From: Hyphomicrobiales bacterium
Lineage (GTDB): Bacteria > Pseudomonadota > Alphaproteobacteria > Rhizobiales > Beijerinckiaceae
Assembly: GCA_016716745.1 (NCBI GenBank)
Contig: JADJVD010000012.1
Location: 1-42,393 of the forward strand
Length of the DNA: 42,393 nt
Direction: 5' to 3'
Positions 26,468 to 35,345 of this stretch are shown one piece after another (the first letter of the stretch is position 1; every line of letters starts with the position of its first letter). The position numbers and the translations under genes were made by a program. Under the pieces are notes generated by a model, which saw only the letters and a program-made list of their open reading frames with translations, was not told the DNA's origin and did not search any database.

Positions 26468-26498
26468 GGGCGCCAAGGTGGGCCGGCGGACGCGCATT

Positions 26499-26545
26499 GA
26501 CAAGCGCCAGCGCGGGCGCGGGCGAACGGACAAGCGCCAGCGCGG
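26499..26545. repeat. 17-bp direct repeat between hrcA and the HD gene
   Basis: GACAAGCGCCAGCGCGG occurs at 26499-26515 and 26529-26545, period 30, with partial similarity in the spacers (GGCGAACG). It lies in the divergent promoter region of hrcA and the HD-phosphatase-NadQ operon. A regulatory role is possible but unsupported. Confidence 0.6.
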
Positions 26546-26600
26546 CGAACGAACGCGCGCCGCCCTCGCCTGCCCGCGCGCGATCGTCTATGTGAGCGGC

Positions 26601-27251
26601 ATGGCCCGTTCGCCCGCCTCGCCCCGCGCCGCCGTCGCGCCCGCCCGCGCGGGCAAGGGGCCGCCGCGCGCCTGGCAGCGCATGCTGTCGGGCCGGCGGC
26701 TCGACCTGCTCGATCCCTCGCCGCTCGACGTCGAGATCGAGGACATCGCGCATGGGCTGGCGCGCGTGGCGCGCTGGAACGGCCAGACCATCGGCCCGCA
26801 CATCTTCTCGGTGGCGCAGCACTCGCTGCTGGTCGAGGCGATCGCCGGCCGGCTCGCGCCCGAGATGAGCGACCGCGACCGCCTGATCGTGCTGCTGCAC
26901 GACGCCTCCGAATATGTCGTCGGCGACCTCATCTCGCCGTTCAAGGCGGCGCTGGGGGCCGACTACAAGGCGGTCGAGAATCGCATTCTGACCGCCGTGC
27001 ATCTGCGCTTCGCCCTGCCCGCCGCCGCGCCGCAGCGCGTCGGCGCCGTCGCAAAACAGGCCGACCGGATCGCCGCCTATGTCGAGGCGACGCGGCTCGC
27101 CGGCTTCTCGTTCGAGGACGCCGACGCGATCTTCGGCCGCCCGACGCTCGATCTGTCGCCCTTCCCGCCGATGCTGGCGTCAATGCCGGCCGACGAGGCC
27201 GAGGGGCGGTTCGCCGCGCGCTTCGCCGCGCTCGACAGGGGACGGGGCTGA
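26601..27251 (+). CDS. HD-domain hydrolase (YfbR/5'-nucleotidase-like)
   Basis: This is a 216-residue HD-superfamily metal hydrolase. The HD signature is spread as His74 (SVAQHSLLVE), His100-Asp101 with Glu104 (LIVLLHDASEYVVGDL) and a later Asp in KQADRIAAYVEATRL, which is the layout of YfbR-like nucleotidases. It likely removes phosphate from a nucleotide or nucleotide-like molecule. The start is ATG 26601; GTG 26592 is an alternative. Its stop shares one base with the start of the phosphatase gene (TGATG). Operon linkage to the NadQ-like regulator suggests that the substrate may belong to pyridine-nucleotide metabolism, which is inference. Confidence 0.85.
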   Translation: MARSPASPRAAVAPARAGKGPPRAWQRMLSGRRLDLLDPSPLDVEIEDIAHGLARVARWNGQTIGPHIFSVAQHSLLVEAIAGRLAPEMSDRDRLIVLLHDASEYVVGDLISPFKAALGADYKAVENRILTAVHLRFALPAAAPQRVGAVAKQADRIAAYVEATRLAGFSFEDADAIFGRPTLDLSPFPPMLASMPADEAEGRFAARFAALDRGRG

Positions 27252-27769
27252 TGCCGCGCATCCATGTCTGTTCGCTCGCCCGCCTCGCGGACACGGTGGC
27301 CGAAACCGGCGCGCGCTCGGTGGTGACCATCATCAACGCCCGCACGCCCGTGACCCGGCCGCCCGCCATCGCCGAGGACCGGCATCTCTACATCGGCGTC
27401 AGCGACATCGTGATCCCGGTCGACGGGCATATCCTGCCGGGGCAGGATCACGTCGACACGCTGCTCGCCTTCGTCGGCGCGTGGGATCGCGCACAGCCGC
27501 TGATCATCCATTGCTATGCGGGCGTCAGCCGCTCGACGGCGGCCGCGTTCATCTCCGCCTGCGCGTTGCGGCCCGATCTCGATGAGGCCGCGCTCGCCGC
27601 CGCGATCCGCGCCCGCTCGCCGACGGCGACGCCGAATTCGCGCCTCGTGGCGGTGGCGGACGGGCTGCTCGGCCGCGAGGGCCGCATGGTCGCCGCCGTC
27701 GCCGGCATCGGCCGCGGGGCGGAGTGTTTCGAGGGCGCGCCGTTCCATCTCGACATCGGCCCGAAATGA
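27251..27769 (+). CDS. Protein tyrosine phosphatase-like protein (COG5350 type)
   Basis: This 172-residue protein carries the cysteine-phosphatase loop HCYAGVSRST, with nucleophile Cys88 and Arg94 (Cys-x5-Arg). It resembles the alphaproteobacterial 'predicted protein tyrosine phosphatase' group. A general acid candidate is the Asp in the SDIVIPVDG region or just after. The natural substrate, protein or small molecule, is unknown. The start ATG 27251 overlaps the HD gene stop by 1 base, and its stop overlaps the NadQ start by 4 bases (ATGA). The three proteins are therefore made in a coupled manner. Confidence 0.85.
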   Translation: MPRIHVCSLARLADTVAETGARSVVTIINARTPVTRPPAIAEDRHLYIGVSDIVIPVDGHILPGQDHVDTLLAFVGAWDRAQPLIIHCYAGVSRSTAAAFISACALRPDLDEAALAAAIRARSPTATPNSRLVAVADGLLGREGRMVAAVAGIGRGAECFEGAPFHLDIGPK

Positions 27770-28704
27770 GCGCGCCGCAGCCCCCTCTCACGCTCGAACT
27801 CGGGCTCACCGCGGCCATCGTGGCCGTGACCGGCGACAAGCCGATGATCCTGACGACGCGCGCCGCGCAGGGCGAGGCGACGCTGCCGACCGGACCGTTC
27901 GATCCGCTGCGCCATCGCACGCTCGAACTCGGGCTGCGGGCGTGGGTCGACGAGCAGACCGGCGCGCCGCTCGGTTATGTCGAGCAGCTCTACACCTTCG
28001 GCGACCGCGGGCGACATGCGCGCGCGGGCGACCGCGATCCGCATGTCGTCTCGGTCGGCTATCTGGCGCTCACCCGCGCCAGCGCCGAGCGCGGCGGGCG
28101 CGCCGATCCGCTGGCGGGCTTTCGCGGCTGGTACGAGTTCTTCCCCTGGGAGGACTGGCGCGCGGGGCGGCCGGCCGATCTCGATGCGACGATCCTGCCG
28201 CGCCTGTCGACATGGGCGGGTCGCGACCGCGGCGCGCAGCGGGCCGAGCGGCTGCGCTTCCTGTTCGGCCTCGACGGCGCGCCGTTCGACGAAGAGCGCA
28301 CGCTGGAGCGCTACGAACTGCTCTACGAGGCCGGCCTCGTGGAGGAGGCGCGGCGCGACGGGCGCACGCGCGAGCCGGCCTCGCGCCTCGGCGAGGCGAT
28401 GGCCTTCGACCACCGGCGGATTCTGGCGACCGCGATGGGGCGGCTGCGCGCCAAGCTGAAGTATCGCCCCGTCATCTTCGAGCTGATGCCGGCGGCGTTC
28501 ACGCTGACCGCGCTGCAACGCACGGTCGAGGCGATCTCGGGGCGGCACCTGCACAAGCAGAATTTCCGCCGGCTGGTCGAATCGACCGCGCTGGTGGAGC
28601 CGACGGGCGACACCGCGCATGCGACCGGCGGACGCCCCGCCGCGCTCTACCGCTTCCGCCGCGACGTGGTGGCCGAACGCCCGGCGCCGGGATTGCGGGT
28701 GTGA
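27766..28704 (+). CDS. nadQ: NadQ-type regulator: degenerate Nudix domain plus winged helix-turn-helix
   Basis: This 312-residue protein has an N-terminal Nudix-like domain (about 1-170; LTLELGLTAAIVAVTGDKP, PHVVSVGYLALTR, FRGWYEFFPWEDW) and a C-terminal winged HTH (about 225-300; KLKYRPVIFELMPAAFTL, HLHKQNFRRLVE). The Nudix box position (GPFDPLRHRTLELGLRAWVD) lacks the REUxEE residues, so it is probably a sensor rather than an enzyme. This architecture matches NrtR relatives and specifically the COG4111 protein described as the NAD regulator NadQ in alphaproteobacteria. Its likely targets are the two palindromes before nadA in this window; the pairing is my inference. The start ATG 27766 lies in an ATGA overlap with the phosphatase gene. 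Confidence 0.8.
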   Translation: MSAPQPPLTLELGLTAAIVAVTGDKPMILTTRAAQGEATLPTGPFDPLRHRTLELGLRAWVDEQTGAPLGYVEQLYTFGDRGRHARAGDRDPHVVSVGYLALTRASAERGGRADPLAGFRGWYEFFPWEDWRAGRPADLDATILPRLSTWAGRDRGAQRAERLRFLFGLDGAPFDEERTLERYELLYEAGLVEEARRDGRTREPASRLGEAMAFDHRRILATAMGRLRAKLKYRPVIFELMPAAFTLTALQRTVEAISGRHLHKQNFRRLVESTALVEPTGDTAHATGGRPAALYRFRRDVVAERPAPGLRV

Positions 28705-28824
28705 GGGCGCCCTCGCGGGTCGCTGCGCCGGGCGGAAACGACCGAGAGTCCCGGCCCGGCCGGGCCGGCGCGCGACGACGGGCCTGCCGCCACGCGCCTG
28801 TCGTCCTGTTTCAGAACGCGTTGA

Positions 28825-29946
<1,122 letters not shown>

Positions 29947-30015
29947 GGGTCGTCTCCCGCTCGCGACGGCGAAGGCCGTCGCCTCTCTCCGGGATCAATG
30001 ATCTGCGAAATCGCT

Positions 30016-30036
30016 CGCAATGTCCGTTCAATTGCG
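30016..30036. promoter_or_regulatory. Palindrome in the ald-lrp intergenic region
   Basis: CGCAAT-N9-ATTGCG, a perfect 6-bp inverted repeat midway between ald and the divergent Lrp-type gene. It lies in the AT-richest stretch nearby. It is a good candidate binding site for the adjacent Lrp-family regulator. Confidence 0.5.
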
Positions 30037-30084
30037 ATTGATACCCATCCCGCTCGTGATAGCTTCTGCGAGGGGGAGGCGATT

Positions 30085-30565
30085 TTGCCGCATAATCTGC
30101 AACTATCCGAACTGGACGACCGTGATCGTGCGATCCTGCGCGAGCTGATGCGGCAGGGTCGGCTGACCAACGCCGAACTCGCCGAGCGGGTGCATCTGTC
30201 GCCGTCCGCCTGTCTGCGCCGGGTGAAGCTGCTGGAGGAGGCGGGCTTCATCTCCGGCTATGTGATGCTGGTCGATCCAGCCAGGATCGGGCTGCCGGGC
30301 GTCGCCTTCGTGCTGCTGACGCTCGACCAGCAGGGCCGCGCCTCGCCTCGACGCGTTCGAGAAGGCGGTGACGCGGCATCCCGAAATCCTCGAATGCCAT
30401 CTGCTCGCCGGCACGGCGGATTACATGGTGCGCATCGCGTTTCGCGACGCGGCGCATTTCGAGCGCATCCACACCGACGTGCTGACGCAGTTGCCCGGCG
30501 TCTCGCGCCTGCAATCGACGATGACGCTGCGCACCGTCAAGAAGACAACCGAACTGCCGGTCTGA
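30085..30565 (+). pseudogene. Lrp/AsnC-family regulator of ald, frameshifted in the middle
   Basis: The N-terminal half is a clear Lrp/AsnC HTH: LSELDDRDRAILRELMRQGR, LTNAELAERVHLSPSACLRR, then VKLLEEAGFISGYVMLVDPA. The ligand-binding RAM domain begins (GVAFVLLTLDQQGRAS) and then continues in another frame as KAVTRHPEILECHLLAGTAD, YMVRIAFRDAAHFERIHTDV and LTQLPGVSRLQSTMTLRTVK to TGA at 30563-30565. Removing one C in CCTCGCCTCG (30341-30350) restores a continuous reading (RASLDAFEKAVTRHPE). The start is TTG 30085, after GGGGGAGG. As read, the gene yields a truncated regulator. It may be a sequence error or a recent mutation. Intact relatives activate ald in response to alanine. Confidence 0.85.
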
Positions 30566-30569
30566 CCGC

Positions 30570-31100
30570 TCACAGCCCCTCGCTCAGGCGCGCAGGGGCG
30601 TAGCGTCGCAGGGCTGCGATGAGTTCGTCGTCGTCGCCCTCGAGCTTGTCGAACTCGTAGTTGACCCAGCGCCGGCCGGAGGCCGAGCCGAACAGCGCGA
30701 CAAGGCCCGTCGGCCGCCAGCCATAAGCGCCGGGATTGTCGATGCGCATGCCGAAATAATCGCCGTGGCGGCTCGAGGTGATCGACAGCTTGTCGATCGC
30801 CTCCCACGGCGCCTTGCGGTCGAAGACCCCGGCGATCTCGACCCCCTCCCCGTCGATGCGCAAATGCACGGAGCGGTCGGCCTCGGCGGTCGCCGTCGCG
30901 CGCTCGGCGAACCAGTACTGGACCGCCAGAATCATGATGAACAGGCCGACCGTGAACAGGCCTTTGCGGCCGCCATCCTCGAACGTCACCCACAGCGCGA
31001 CCACGGCGAATATCGGGACGGTCCACCAGAAATTGCTGCGCGGCTCATGCGCCGAGAGGCGGAACTCGGCCGCGTCCGCACGCGTGGCGACGTCGCTCAT
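30570..31100 (-). CDS. Two-helix membrane protein of unknown function
   Basis: This is a 176-residue protein with two membrane helices (about 24-40 and 46-63) and a C-terminal soluble domain of about 110 residues containing HLRIDGEGVEIAGVFDRKAP and YGWRPTGLVALFGSASGRRW. The domain has the look of a PH-like (bPH) beta domain, where GVEIAG and the following strands recur, but I cannot assign a family firmly. The start is ATG 31100 with GGGAG upstream. It converges on the Lrp gene with 4 bases between stops, and is divergent from the DUF2339 gene. Confidence 0.75.
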   Translation of the reverse strand: MSDVATRADAAEFRLSAHEPRSNFWWTVPIFAVVALWVTFEDGGRKGLFTVGLFIMILAVQYWFAERATATAEADRSVHLRIDGEGVEIAGVFDRKAPWEAIDKLSITSSRHGDYFGMRIDNPGAYGWRPTGLVALFGSASGRRWVNYEFDKLEGDDDELIAALRRYAPARLSEGL

Positions 31101-31298
31101 GATCTGACTCCCGGGGCGCGCGGCGCGCGCCCAAGAGAACGCGGGACGGGCGCGCGCGGGATTGGAGACGATCCGGGCCGTCGCGTCGGTGCGCTTCGGC
31201 ACGTCGGCAGCCGACAGGCGCGCGCGGCCGCGCACATTGCGCGCGCGCCAATGAGCATAGATGCTCGCGCTCGACTGACGAGGAAGGCGACTCACCGC

Positions 31299-34121
31299 AT
31301 GGAAAGCCTGTTCATCCTGCTCGGCCTCGCCGCCGTCGCCCGCCTCGTCCTCGGGCCGATCGGATTTTTCCAGTCGCTGGGCCTGCGGCGACGGCTGGTC
31401 GAGGCCGAGGAGCGGCTGGAGCGGCTGGAGGCCCGGGCGCGCCGCGCCGGCCTCGAGCCCGCCGCCCCGCCCCGGCAGGCGCCTGCGTCCGAGGCGACGG
31501 CGACGCCCGCGCGGCCCGACGACGCCGAGCCCGCGCCCTCGCCGCCCGCGCCATCTCCGGCCACGCCCGCTGCGGACGAGGCGCCGCCGGCCGTCGCCGC
31601 GCGAGGCCCGGTGCCCGCCTTCGGCCGGCGCGCGCGGACGGACGAGCCGCCCGCGACCGACGCGATGGAGACGAGCGACGACTCCGGGGGGCCGCGCGCG
31701 GCCTTCCCCGCCGCCTCGGCGCCGACGCGCGGCCTCGGTCTGGAGGAGCGGTTCGGCGCGCGCTGGACCGTGCTGGTCGGCGGCGTCGCGCTGGCGCTCG
31801 GCGCCTTGCTGCTGGTGAAATACTCGATCGACGCCGGGGTCTTCGGCCCCGGCATGCGCGTGCTGGCCGGCCTCGCCTTCGGCGCGGGCCTGATCGGCGC
31901 GGGGGAATGGATGCGCCGGCGCGACCGCGCCAGCGAAGGCGCGATCGTGTCGATCCCGGCGGCGCTCACGGCCGCCGGCACTGTCGCTCTGTTCGGCGCG
32001 ATCTACGCCGCGCATGCGCTCTACGGCTTCATCGGCCCCGGCCTCGCCTTCCTGCTGCTCGGGGCGACAGGCGTGGCGACGATGCTGGCGGCCGCCCTGC
32101 ACGGGCCGGCGCTCGCCGGCGTCGGCCTCGTCGGCGCGCTCGGCGCGCCGCTCCTGGTCCATTCCGGCAACCCCAATCCATGGCCGCTCGTCGTCTATCT
32201 GCTCGTCGTCGCGGGGGCCGCCTATGCGCTGGCGCGGCTGCGGCGCTGGCTGTGGCTCGCCGCCTCGGGCGCCATCGGTGTCGGCCTGTGGCAGGGCCTG
32301 CTCGTTCTTGACGCCCATAGCGCCGACATCTTCCGGGCCGCGCTGGCGCACGGGCTGGCGCAGACAGCCGTGGCGATCGGCGTGTTCGTGGCGCCGCTGA
32401 CGGCGTTCGACGACAGCGCCGCCAAGCCGGACCCGCTGGCCTCGGCGGTTCCCGCGATGATGGGGCTCGGCGCGCTCGGCGCGCTGGCGATCATGCCGGG
32501 GGCGCATTTCGGGCTCGTCTGGGCGCTGGGCGGGGTCGCGCTGATCGGCCTTCTCGCCTTCGGCGCGCAGATGAGCGCGGCGGTGGCGCTGCTTGCGCCC
32601 GCCGCCGCCGTCGCCGGGCTCGCGGCGCTGCGGCTGTGGCCCGGCGCCAATCCGCTCGAGGCCGTTCCGCGCATGGATTTCGACTGGCTGGTCGCGATGG
32701 CGCCGCCGCGCGACCTCGGCTGGTTCACCGCCTTCGGCGCGGCGGCCTCGCTCGCCATCGCCGGTGCCGCCGCGCGCCGCCTCATCGCCGAGCGGCCCGC
32801 GCCGGTCTGGGCGGCGGCGACGCTGGCGGCGACGGCCGCCGGCTTCCCGCTCGCCGCGCTGGCGCTCGCCTATCTGCGCATCGGCGGCTGGACGATCAGC
32901 TACCCGTTCGCGGCGGTCGCCGGATTTCTGGCGCTGGCCTTCGTGGCGGCGGCGGCGTTCTTCCGCGCCCGCGAGGCGCAGGCGAAACATCCGGGCGCGC
33001 GCATGGCGCTCGGCTTTTTCGCCGCCGGCGCCATCGCGGCGCTGGCGATGGGCTTCATGTTCGTGCTGTCGGGGGGCACGCTGACCGCGGCGCTGGCGCT
33101 CGCCGCGCTGGGGGCGGCGTTCGTCGCGGCGCGGCTCGAGCTTGACGCGGTGCGCTGGTGCGTCGCCGCGCTCGGCCTCGTCGTCGCCGCGCGCCTCGCC
33201 TGGGAGCCGCGCATCGTCGCCGATCTCGGAACGACGCCGGTCCTCAACTGGCTGCTGTTCGGCTACGGAGTCCCCGCCGCCGCCTTCGCGGGCGCGGCGT
33301 GGCTGATGCGGCGCGAGCCGGAGGATTTGCCGCTTCAGGTCGCGCAAGCGCTGGCGCTTGTGTTCGCGGCGCTGCTGGTCTTCTTCGAAATCCGCCACGC
33401 GACCAATTCCGGCGACGTGTTCGCCGCGCAGGGCCGGCTGATGGAGGCCGGGCTGCAGACCTTCGCGGCGCTCGCCTTCGGCGCGGCGACGATCATCATC
33501 GGCGGGCGCAATCCCTCGCCGATCTTCAAGGCGGCGACGCTCGTCGCCGGCGCGATCTCGCTCGGAGCGGCGCTGCTGGCGCTCGGCCTTTTCGCCAATC
33601 CGCTGTTCACCGGCGACGCCATCGCCGGCGGAACCGTCGTCAACGAGCTGCTGGTCGGCTACGGCCTGCCGGCGGCGGCGGCGGTGGGGCTCGCCGTCGT
33701 CGCGCGCAAGTGGCGGCCGGGCCCCTACCAGACCGTCGCGTCGGCGCTGGCGCTCGTGCTCATCGTCGCCTACGCGACGTTGCAGACGCGGCTCGTCTTC
33801 CAGGGGCCGATCCTGTCGCTGCGCCGCGAGCCGACGGAGCCGGAGCTCTACGCCTATTCCGTGGTCTGGCTGGCGCTCGGGCTCGCCATGCTCGCCTATG
33901 GCGTGCTGCGCCATTCGCGCGAGGCGCGGCTCGGCTCGGCGGCGCTGGTGGCGCTCGCGACGCTGAAGATCTTCGTCTACGACATGGCCGGCCTCGAAGG
34001 GCCGCTGCGCGCGCTCTCCTTCATCGGCCTCGGCGTCGTGCTGATCGGCATCGGCCGCGTCTATCAGAAATACGTGTTCGCGGCGCCGCCCGGCGCGCAA
34101 GGCGCGCCCGACCCGGAGTGA
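31299..34121 (+). CDS. Giant polytopic membrane protein, DUF2339 family
   Basis: This 940-residue protein has one N-terminal helix, a coiled-coil-prone segment (LVEAEERLERLEARARR, about 32-50) and a Pro/Ala-rich linker to about 140. More than 20 consecutive hydrophobic helices follow, starting at GARWTVLVGGVALALGALLL. The conserved motif LEERFGARWTVLVGGVALAL is typical of DUF2339. The function of the family is unknown; size and repeat-like helix pairs suggest a transporter- or scaffold-like envelope role. The start is ATG 31299 with AGGAAGG about 12 bases upstream. It is followed after 52 bases by xseB. Confidence 0.88.
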   Translation: MESLFILLGLAAVARLVLGPIGFFQSLGLRRRLVEAEERLERLEARARRAGLEPAAPPRQAPASEATATPARPDDAEPAPSPPAPSPATPAADEAPPAVAARGPVPAFGRRARTDEPPATDAMETSDDSGGPRAAFPAASAPTRGLGLEERFGARWTVLVGGVALALGALLLVKYSIDAGVFGPGMRVLAGLAFGAGLIGAGEWMRRRDRASEGAIVSIPAALTAAGTVALFGAIYAAHALYGFIGPGLAFLLLGATGVATMLAAALHGPALAGVGLVGALGAPLLVHSGNPNPWPLVVYLLVVAGAAYALARLRRWLWLAASGAIGVGLWQGLLVLDAHSADIFRAALAHGLAQTAVAIGVFVAPLTAFDDSAAKPDPLASAVPAMMGLGALGALAIMPGAHFGLVWALGGVALIGLLAFGAQMSAAVALLAPAAAVAGLAALRLWPGANPLEAVPRMDFDWLVAMAPPRDLGWFTAFGAAASLAIAGAAARRLIAERPAPVWAAATLAATAAGFPLAALALAYLRIGGWTISYPFAAVAGFLALAFVAAAAFFRAREAQAKHPGARMALGFFAAGAIAALAMGFMFVLSGGTLTAALALAALGAAFVAARLELDAVRWCVAALGLVVAARLAWEPRIVADLGTTPVLNWLLFGYGVPAAAFAGAAWLMRREPEDLPLQVAQALALVFAALLVFFEIRHATNSGDVFAAQGRLMEAGLQTFAALAFGAATIIIGGRNPSPIFKAATLVAGAISLGAALLALGLFANPLFTGDAIAGGTVVNELLVGYGLPAAAAVGLAVVARKWRPGPYQTVASALALVLIVAYATLQTRLVFQGPILSLRREPTEPELYAYSVVWLALGLAMLAYGVLRHSREARLGSAALVALATLKIFVYDMAGLEGPLRALSFIGLGVVLIGIGRVYQKYVFAAPPGAQGAPDPE

Positions 34122-34173
34122 CGCGGACGGGCGCGGCCGTGCTAGAAGCGAGCGCAACGACAGGAGCATTGCC

Positions 34174-34419
34174 TTGGCCGCGCCGACCCCCGTGAGCGAA
34201 CTCAGCTTCGAAGCCGCGATGAAGGAGCTCGACGCCATCGTCGCGCGCCTTGAAAAAGGCGCCGTCGAACTCGACGAATCCATCGCCCTCTACGAACGCG
34301 GCAGCAAGCTCAAGGCGCGCTGCGACGCGCTGCTGAAGGACGCGGAGGCGCGCATCGAGCGCATCCGCCTCGGCGCCGACGGCAATCCCACGGGGACGGC
34401 GCCTCTCGACAAGGAGTGA
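34174..34419 (+). CDS. xseB: Exodeoxyribonuclease VII small subunit
   Basis: XseB is the 81-residue helical small subunit of exonuclease VII, which degrades single-stranded DNA and acts in repair together with XseA. The family pattern is complete: SFEAAMKELDAIVARLEKGA, VELDESIALYERGSKL and KARCDALLKDAEARIERIRL. The start is TTG 34174 with AGGAG 7 bases before it. The large subunit gene xseA is not in the window. The next gene, a pirin, starts 6 bases after its stop, and the AAGGAG at the end of xseB serves as its ribosome binding site. Confidence 0.95.
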   Translation: MAAPTPVSELSFEAAMKELDAIVARLEKGAVELDESIALYERGSKLKARCDALLKDAEARIERIRLGADGNPTGTAPLDKE

Positions 34420-34424
34420 AGCCC

Positions 34425-35342
34425 ATGTCGAACCTGCCCGATCACGAGCCCGAGCCCGGCGACGCGAAGAGCTGCGAGGCGATCGAGCAGGTGATCGTGC
34501 CGCGGGCGCGCGATCTCGGCGGCTTCGAGGTGCGGCGCGCCCTGCCCGCCGTCGGGCGGCAGATGGTCGGGCCGTTCATCTTCTTTGACCAGATGGGGCC
34601 GGCGGAGCTGCAACTGGGCGAGGGGCTCGACGTCAGGCCGCATCCGCATATCGGCCTTGCCACCGTGACCTATCTGTTCGACGGCGAGATCCGCCATCGC
34701 GACTCGCTCGGCGTCGATCAGGTGATCCGCCCGGGCGACGTGAACCTGATGACGGCCGGGCGCGGCGTCGTGCATTCCGAACGCAGCCCCGAGGCCGCCC
34801 GCGCGGCAGGGCCGAAGCTCTACGGCGTCCAGACATGGATGGCGTTGCCGAAAGAACTGGAGGAGACGGCGCCCGCCTTCGTCCACGCGGGCGTCGCCGA
34901 TCTGCCGCGCATCGTCGCGGACGGCAAGCGCGTGCGCGTCATTCTCGGCTCGATGTATGGCGCGACATCGCCGGTGGCGACGGCGACCGAATGCTTCTAC
35001 GCCGAGGCGGTGATGGCGCCGGGCGCCGTTCTGCCGCTCGACGCCGAGCACGAGGAGCGCTCCGTCTATGTCGTCGCCGGCGAGATCGACATCGCCGGCG
35101 TCGGCTTTCCGGCGGGGCGGCTGCTCGTGTTCCGGCCGGGCGACCGCATCTCGATTCTGGCGACGCAGCAATCGCGCCTGATGCTGATGGGCGGCGAGCC
35201 GATGGACGGGCCGCGCCACATCTGGTGGAATTTCGTCTCGTCGTCGAAGGACCGCATCGCCGCCGCCCGCGCCGACTGGCGGGGCGGGCGCATGGAGTTG
35301 CCGGCGGGCGAGACCGAGTTCATCCCCGCGCCGGAGCGGTGA
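34425..35342 (+). CDS. Pirin-family protein
   Basis: This is a 305-residue bicupin. The N-terminal pirin metal site is clear: VRPHPHIGLATVTYLFDGEI and GVVHSERSPEAARAAGPKLY, providing three His and one Glu. MVGPFIFFDQMGP is the usual opening block. The C-terminal cupin follows (EERSVYVVAGEIDIAGVGFP, GRLLVFRPGD, and LMLMGGEPMDGPRHIWWNFV). Known pirins include quercetin dioxygenases and redox-linked regulators; the role here is unknown. The start ATG 34425 with AAGGAG lies directly behind xseB. It converges on the GH15 gene with 3 bases between stops. Confidence 0.93.
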   Translation: MSNLPDHEPEPGDAKSCEAIEQVIVPRARDLGGFEVRRALPAVGRQMVGPFIFFDQMGPAELQLGEGLDVRPHPHIGLATVTYLFDGEIRHRDSLGVDQVIRPGDVNLMTAGRGVVHSERSPEAARAAGPKLYGVQTWMALPKELEETAPAFVHAGVADLPRIVADGKRVRVILGSMYGATSPVATATECFYAEAVMAPGAVLPLDAEHEERSVYVVAGEIDIAGVGFPAGRLLVFRPGDRISILATQQSRLMLMGGEPMDGPRHIWWNFVSSSKDRIAAARADWRGGRMELPAGETEFIPAPER

Positions 35343-35345
35343 GGC

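Noticed and set aside
26468..26600. CIRCE element near hrcA
   Set aside because: No TTAGCACTC-N9-GAGTGCTAA-like sequence is visible in this region.
28751..28768. Perfect 18-nt palindrome CCGGCCCGG/CCGGGCCGG between nadQ and ald
   Set aside because: It lies between convergent genes and could act as a terminator stem, but there is no T-run on either side and GC-only palindromes are common by chance here.
30570..34283. 1237-codon open frame on the minus strand
   Set aside because: It is mostly the antisense shadow of the DUF2339 gene (Arg/Gly/Glu-rich, no domains). Only its 3' end, the 176-residue membrane protein, is real.
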